From assembly GCF_003865075.1 (NCBI RefSeq), contig NZ_BHWB01000029.1, positions 1-34,649 on the forward strand: a stretch of 34,649 nucleotides of DNA, given 5' to 3'. Within the stretch, counting starts at the first letter, position 1. Each line of letters opens with the position of its first letter. Positions 31,571 to 34,649 of the stretch are shown here, piece by piece. The notes below the pieces were generated by a model that was not told the DNA's origin, ran no database searches, and worked only from the letters and a program-made list of their open reading frames with translations. The position numbers were made by a program, and so were the translations under genes. Source of the DNA: Bacteroides faecalis. GTDB taxonomy: Bacteria > Bacteroidota > Bacteroidia > Bacteroidales > Bacteroidaceae.

Positions 31571-34500
31571 CCACGGTGTATCAAGGTGATGGATGGCGAC
31601 GCATCTTTTCTGCGCATTCACGCCCGTTCCGAGCATACTTGTGGAGCCGAACAGCACTCGCACTGTCCCTGCGTTCATGGCATCTATCACCGCCTTACGA
31701 GCCTTATCCGTCTTACACTCCTGAATGAAGCGCACCTCACTTGCCGGTATGCCGTAATCCTCCACCAACTTGCGTTTTATCTCGCTGTACACGTTCCATC
31801 CTTCCCCCGGCTGATATGTACCCAAGTCGGAGAACACGAACTGCGTTCCTTTGTGCGCATCGTATTTGTGGTAATACTCCGCTATCATTTTGGCGCAGTG
31901 GCTCGCCTTGTTGTCGGAGTGGTCTTCGTAATTGGGGTCTATCATGCGCATATCCAAAGCCATCTTCCGCGCGTAGTCGGTAGCGATGAGCATCTTAGCC
32001 TTCTCTTCCGTTTCAGACAGCGGCAACCTGCCCAACAACGTCGCGTCACCTGTCTTGGCAAATTCCATCAGTTGTTTGATGAAATACTCTTGGTCGGGTG
32101 TAGGCGGTATGTGGTGCAGTATCTCGTTCTTGTGCGGACGATCCACACCCACGTCCTCCGCCGTGCGGTAGTCGGTGATTTCGTTGTAAAAGGCGGCAAG
32201 CTCCGGCACTTTGATGAAGTAGCGGAAACGCTCCTTCTGCACCACGTTGTTTGTCACGTTGAACTCGAAGTCGGTCGTCTTCTTGGCGAAGATAGCCGCC
32301 CATGCGTCGAAACAGCGGATGTCCTGCCGTTCCAGTTCCTTCGGGCGCAGGTACTTAAAGAGCAGGTACAATTCCGTCAGACTGTTGGAAATAGTCGTGC
32401 CCGAAAGGAACGTAGCCCCTAAGTCTTTGCCCGTACGCTCCTGTATAGTTCGTATGGCAAAAAGCATATTCAGGGCTTTCTGGCTCCCCTCCGAGTTTCC
32501 CAACCCCGCCACACGGTCATGCCGGGTGTTGAAAGTCAAGTTCTTGAATTGGTGGCTCTCGTCTATGAAAATGTGGTCGATGCCCATCTGTTTGAAGTCC
32601 ACCACGTCATCTGTGCGCGACTTGATGGCGTGTTCCACTTTCTCTAACTTCGCCACAAGGTTGTGCTTGCGCTTCTCCAATCCTTTCAGCATCGCCCGCG
32701 ACACGTTCTTGCCTTGCTGCCGTAAGACTTCGAGGTTTTCCTCCACCGTGTCAAGCTCCGCTTGCAGGATGCGTTGCTGCAACTCCGGTGACTGCGGTAT
32801 CTTGCCGAACTGGTCATGCGACATGATGACGCAATCATAGTCATTGTTTTTGATGTTGTTGAAGAAACGCACACGGTTGGCGGTCGAGAAATCCTTTTCC
32901 GAAGCGTAGAGGATGCGGGCATTCGGATAGGCAGCTTGATAAGTGGCGGCAATCTCCGCGACATTGGCTTTCAGACCAATAATCATCGGCTTGTGCGCCA
33001 AGTTCAGACGCTTCATTTCATGCGCTGCAATACACATTATCAGTGTTTTACCTGTTCCGACTTCATGGTCGCATATTCCGCCGCCATTCTGTTTTATCAT
33101 CCAGACGCAATCCTTCTGCGACGGATAAACGCTTTGAATACCCCGGCTTGCCAATCCTTTCAGATTGAGGTCGGGAAACGTCTGGTGCGAACCGTCATAC
33201 TTCGGGCGCACGAAACAGTTGAACTTGCGGTTATACATTGTCACGAGCCGTTCCTTGAACTGCGGCGACTGCTCTTCCAACCATTCCGAGAACCCGTTGC
33301 GGATTTCGTCAATCTTGGCGTTGGCGAGCTGTATGCCCTCGCTGTCACGCACCTTGATGTCGTTGCCGTTCTCATCTTTGCCAATACTTTTCATCATGTC
33401 GGGACAGGTGTTGTGCAAAGCGTGTTTCAACAGGTGCATACCGTCATAGTTCCGGTAATAGCCCTTTACCAGAAACTCGTCCGTGATCTTCATGGTGCGG
33501 TAGCCGCACGCCACGGAAAACTCGTCCATGTTGGCGGAATAGGCGATTTTCACGTCCGTGTCGAAAAGATGGCTCATGTAGGCGGCATACACGCCCGTGG
33601 GAATCCAGCGTTCACCGAAGTTGAAGTCGAGGTCTTCAAAGGCGATACGCTGCGGCTCGGCTTCCTTCAAAGCCTCCAAAGCCTGTTTCACTTCCGGCAA
33701 TCTTTCGCTTTCCAGATTATTTTCCATCCATGCCTCTATACGCTCCGCCTTCTCTATCACGTTTCCCGCGATGAAGCGGTCTTTAATCTCGTAACCGGTT
33801 ACGAGCGGATTGTAGAAGATACGCCCCTTGAGGGCATTGAGAAGCTCCTCTTCCGTACTGTCTGTTATCCCCCGCATATAGTTGAGATTGACCGTACCAT
33901 ACTTGTTGAGCGATGCAGACAAGGCTTCTTCCGGAGAACCGACGTTGGCATGGTTCTCCACCGAGAAGGAAACGGGACGGTCGAAGATGTCCGCTTTGAC
34001 GAACTTGCCGTCCTCCGCACGTTCCAGCGAAAGGATGTCGCGCCCTCCGGCGTCCATCATCACCAGTTTCACGTTCTGTTTGGCGTTGAGGTTGCCATAA
34101 CGCATGACAAACTCGTCGTAACAGGTGTTCAGGTGTTCACGCCAAGGTACATTTTCCTCACGTCTGTTCGATTCATAGCGGTACAACCGCTCGTATGCGT
34201 CACGGAGCGATACATACAGCAACGCTTTCTCTTTCTGATAACCGGTTAGTCCAAGCGGCTGGAAGGTTGCACCGTAGGGAGTAATGTCCTTCAGATAACC
34301 GATGTCGCGTGCCCTGTTTGCCACCAGCGACCCTTCACGCAGGTGCATTTCCGGCGTGCGGTGATAGGGACGCGGCGTAAGGTCGAGGGCTTCTTTTTTC
34401 GGCTTTTCCGTTTCAAATTCCGGGAACAGGGAAGTGGCAACCGTTTCGGAAGTAGGCACAACTTCTGCCGGTGTTTCAGGTTGCTTTATTTCTTCCGTTT

Positions 34501-34649
34501 GTTCCGGCTTTTTATCCATATTGTCCGAAGAAGGCGCAAAAGCAGGGTTCAACGTGTCTTTGATACCCATCTTTTTCAGTTGTTCCTGCCTGTGCCGTTC
34601 TGCCTCAAGCCGTAGGGCCTTGCGCCGTTCCGCTGTCAGACTCATCATT
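31571..34649 (-). CDS. ICE helicase/methylase-like protein, exon 1 (5' end outside window)
   Basis: At least 1026 residues of a giant protein found in Bacteroidales ICEs, usually annotated as an N6 DNA methylase/helicase; the methylase part would lie upstream, outside the window. The in-window start is a charged linker (ERRKALRLEAERHRQEQLKK, MDKKPEQTEEIKQPE). The SF2 helicase region has GGGICDHEVGTGKTLIMCIA (Walker A), IDHIFIDESHQFKNL (DESH box), ATFLSGTTISNSLTELY and FVFSDLGTYQPGEGW, ending HHLDTPW, the first half of motif VI, where the group II intron interrupts it. Reading through gives only VRHEVA and a stop. It probably acts in ICE DNA maintenance or protection against host restriction; that is inference. 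The ATG at 34648 may be internal. Confidence 0.87.

Noticed and set aside
32816..34249. 477-codon plus-strand frame opposite the ICE helicase gene
   Set aside because: Shadow frame of the helicase exon; helicase motifs are all on the minus strand.

Overview
The window looks like about 35 kb of an integrative and conjugative element (ICE) of the CTnDOT/CTn341 type from a Bacteroidales host (Bacteroides, Parabacteroides or a relative). The evidence is a tra operon in the Bacteroides order (traA to traG, then a DUF3876 lipoprotein), a mobABC block across an oriT-like spacer, the regulators rteA, rteB and rteC, a giant helicase/methylase-like ICE protein, type V (fimbrillin) pilus genes, and several promoters of the Bacteroides TAnnTTTG (-7) kind. 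No integrase, att site, topoisomerase, antibiotic-resistance gene, rRNA, tRNA or CRISPR array is visible. Both ends of the window cut through genes.

Layout, left to right. (1) 1-6020, minus strand: DUF3876 lipoprotein (partial), traG (VirB4-like ATPase), traF, traE, traD, traC, traB, traA (ParA-like). (2) 6021-6702: gene-free spacer with three close hairpins just before mobA, the probable oriT. (3) 6703-10399, plus strand: mobA, mobB (relaxase), mobC (VirD4-like coupling protein), closed by a bidirectional terminator. (4) 10494-12367, minus strand: an AlbA_2/HATPase regulator and a 137-aa protein of unknown function. (5) 12496-17693, minus strand: rteC, a RibD-C/DHFR-like protein with a structured leader, rteB and rteA. 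(6) 17715-19847, minus strand: a 42-aa kinase-like fragment, then a small operon with two DUF2589-type proteins, a 47-aa peptide and a protein with a CNF1/CheD-like SGC...H motif. (7) 19922-27852, minus strand: a fimbrial operon (two tandem GLUG adhesins, fimbrillin, DUF5119 lipoprotein, OmpA/DUF3575 protein) behind a 7-TM AraC regulator, with a repeat array between regulator and operon. (8) 28022-34649, minus strand: the ICE helicase protein split by a complete group II intron (29108-31570) inserted in helicase motif VI.

How the parts fit: RteA/RteB form a two-component pair whose sigma54-type regulator RteB probably acts on rteC. The rteC upstream region carries three TGTTCA-N5-TGAACA sites and a GG-N10-GC (-24/-12) element. 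In CTnDOT rteA-rteB lie behind tetQ and respond to tetracycline; here tetQ is absent and the DUF2589 operon and pilus cargo lie upstream instead, so the inducing signal must differ. The AraC regulator probably controls the pilus operon through the repeats.

Caution: traE, traF, mobA, mobB and mobC each look one base short, mostly in short homopolymers, while the long genes elsewhere are open. This is either a cluster of sequencing indels or real inactivation of transfer, and the sequence alone cannot decide.
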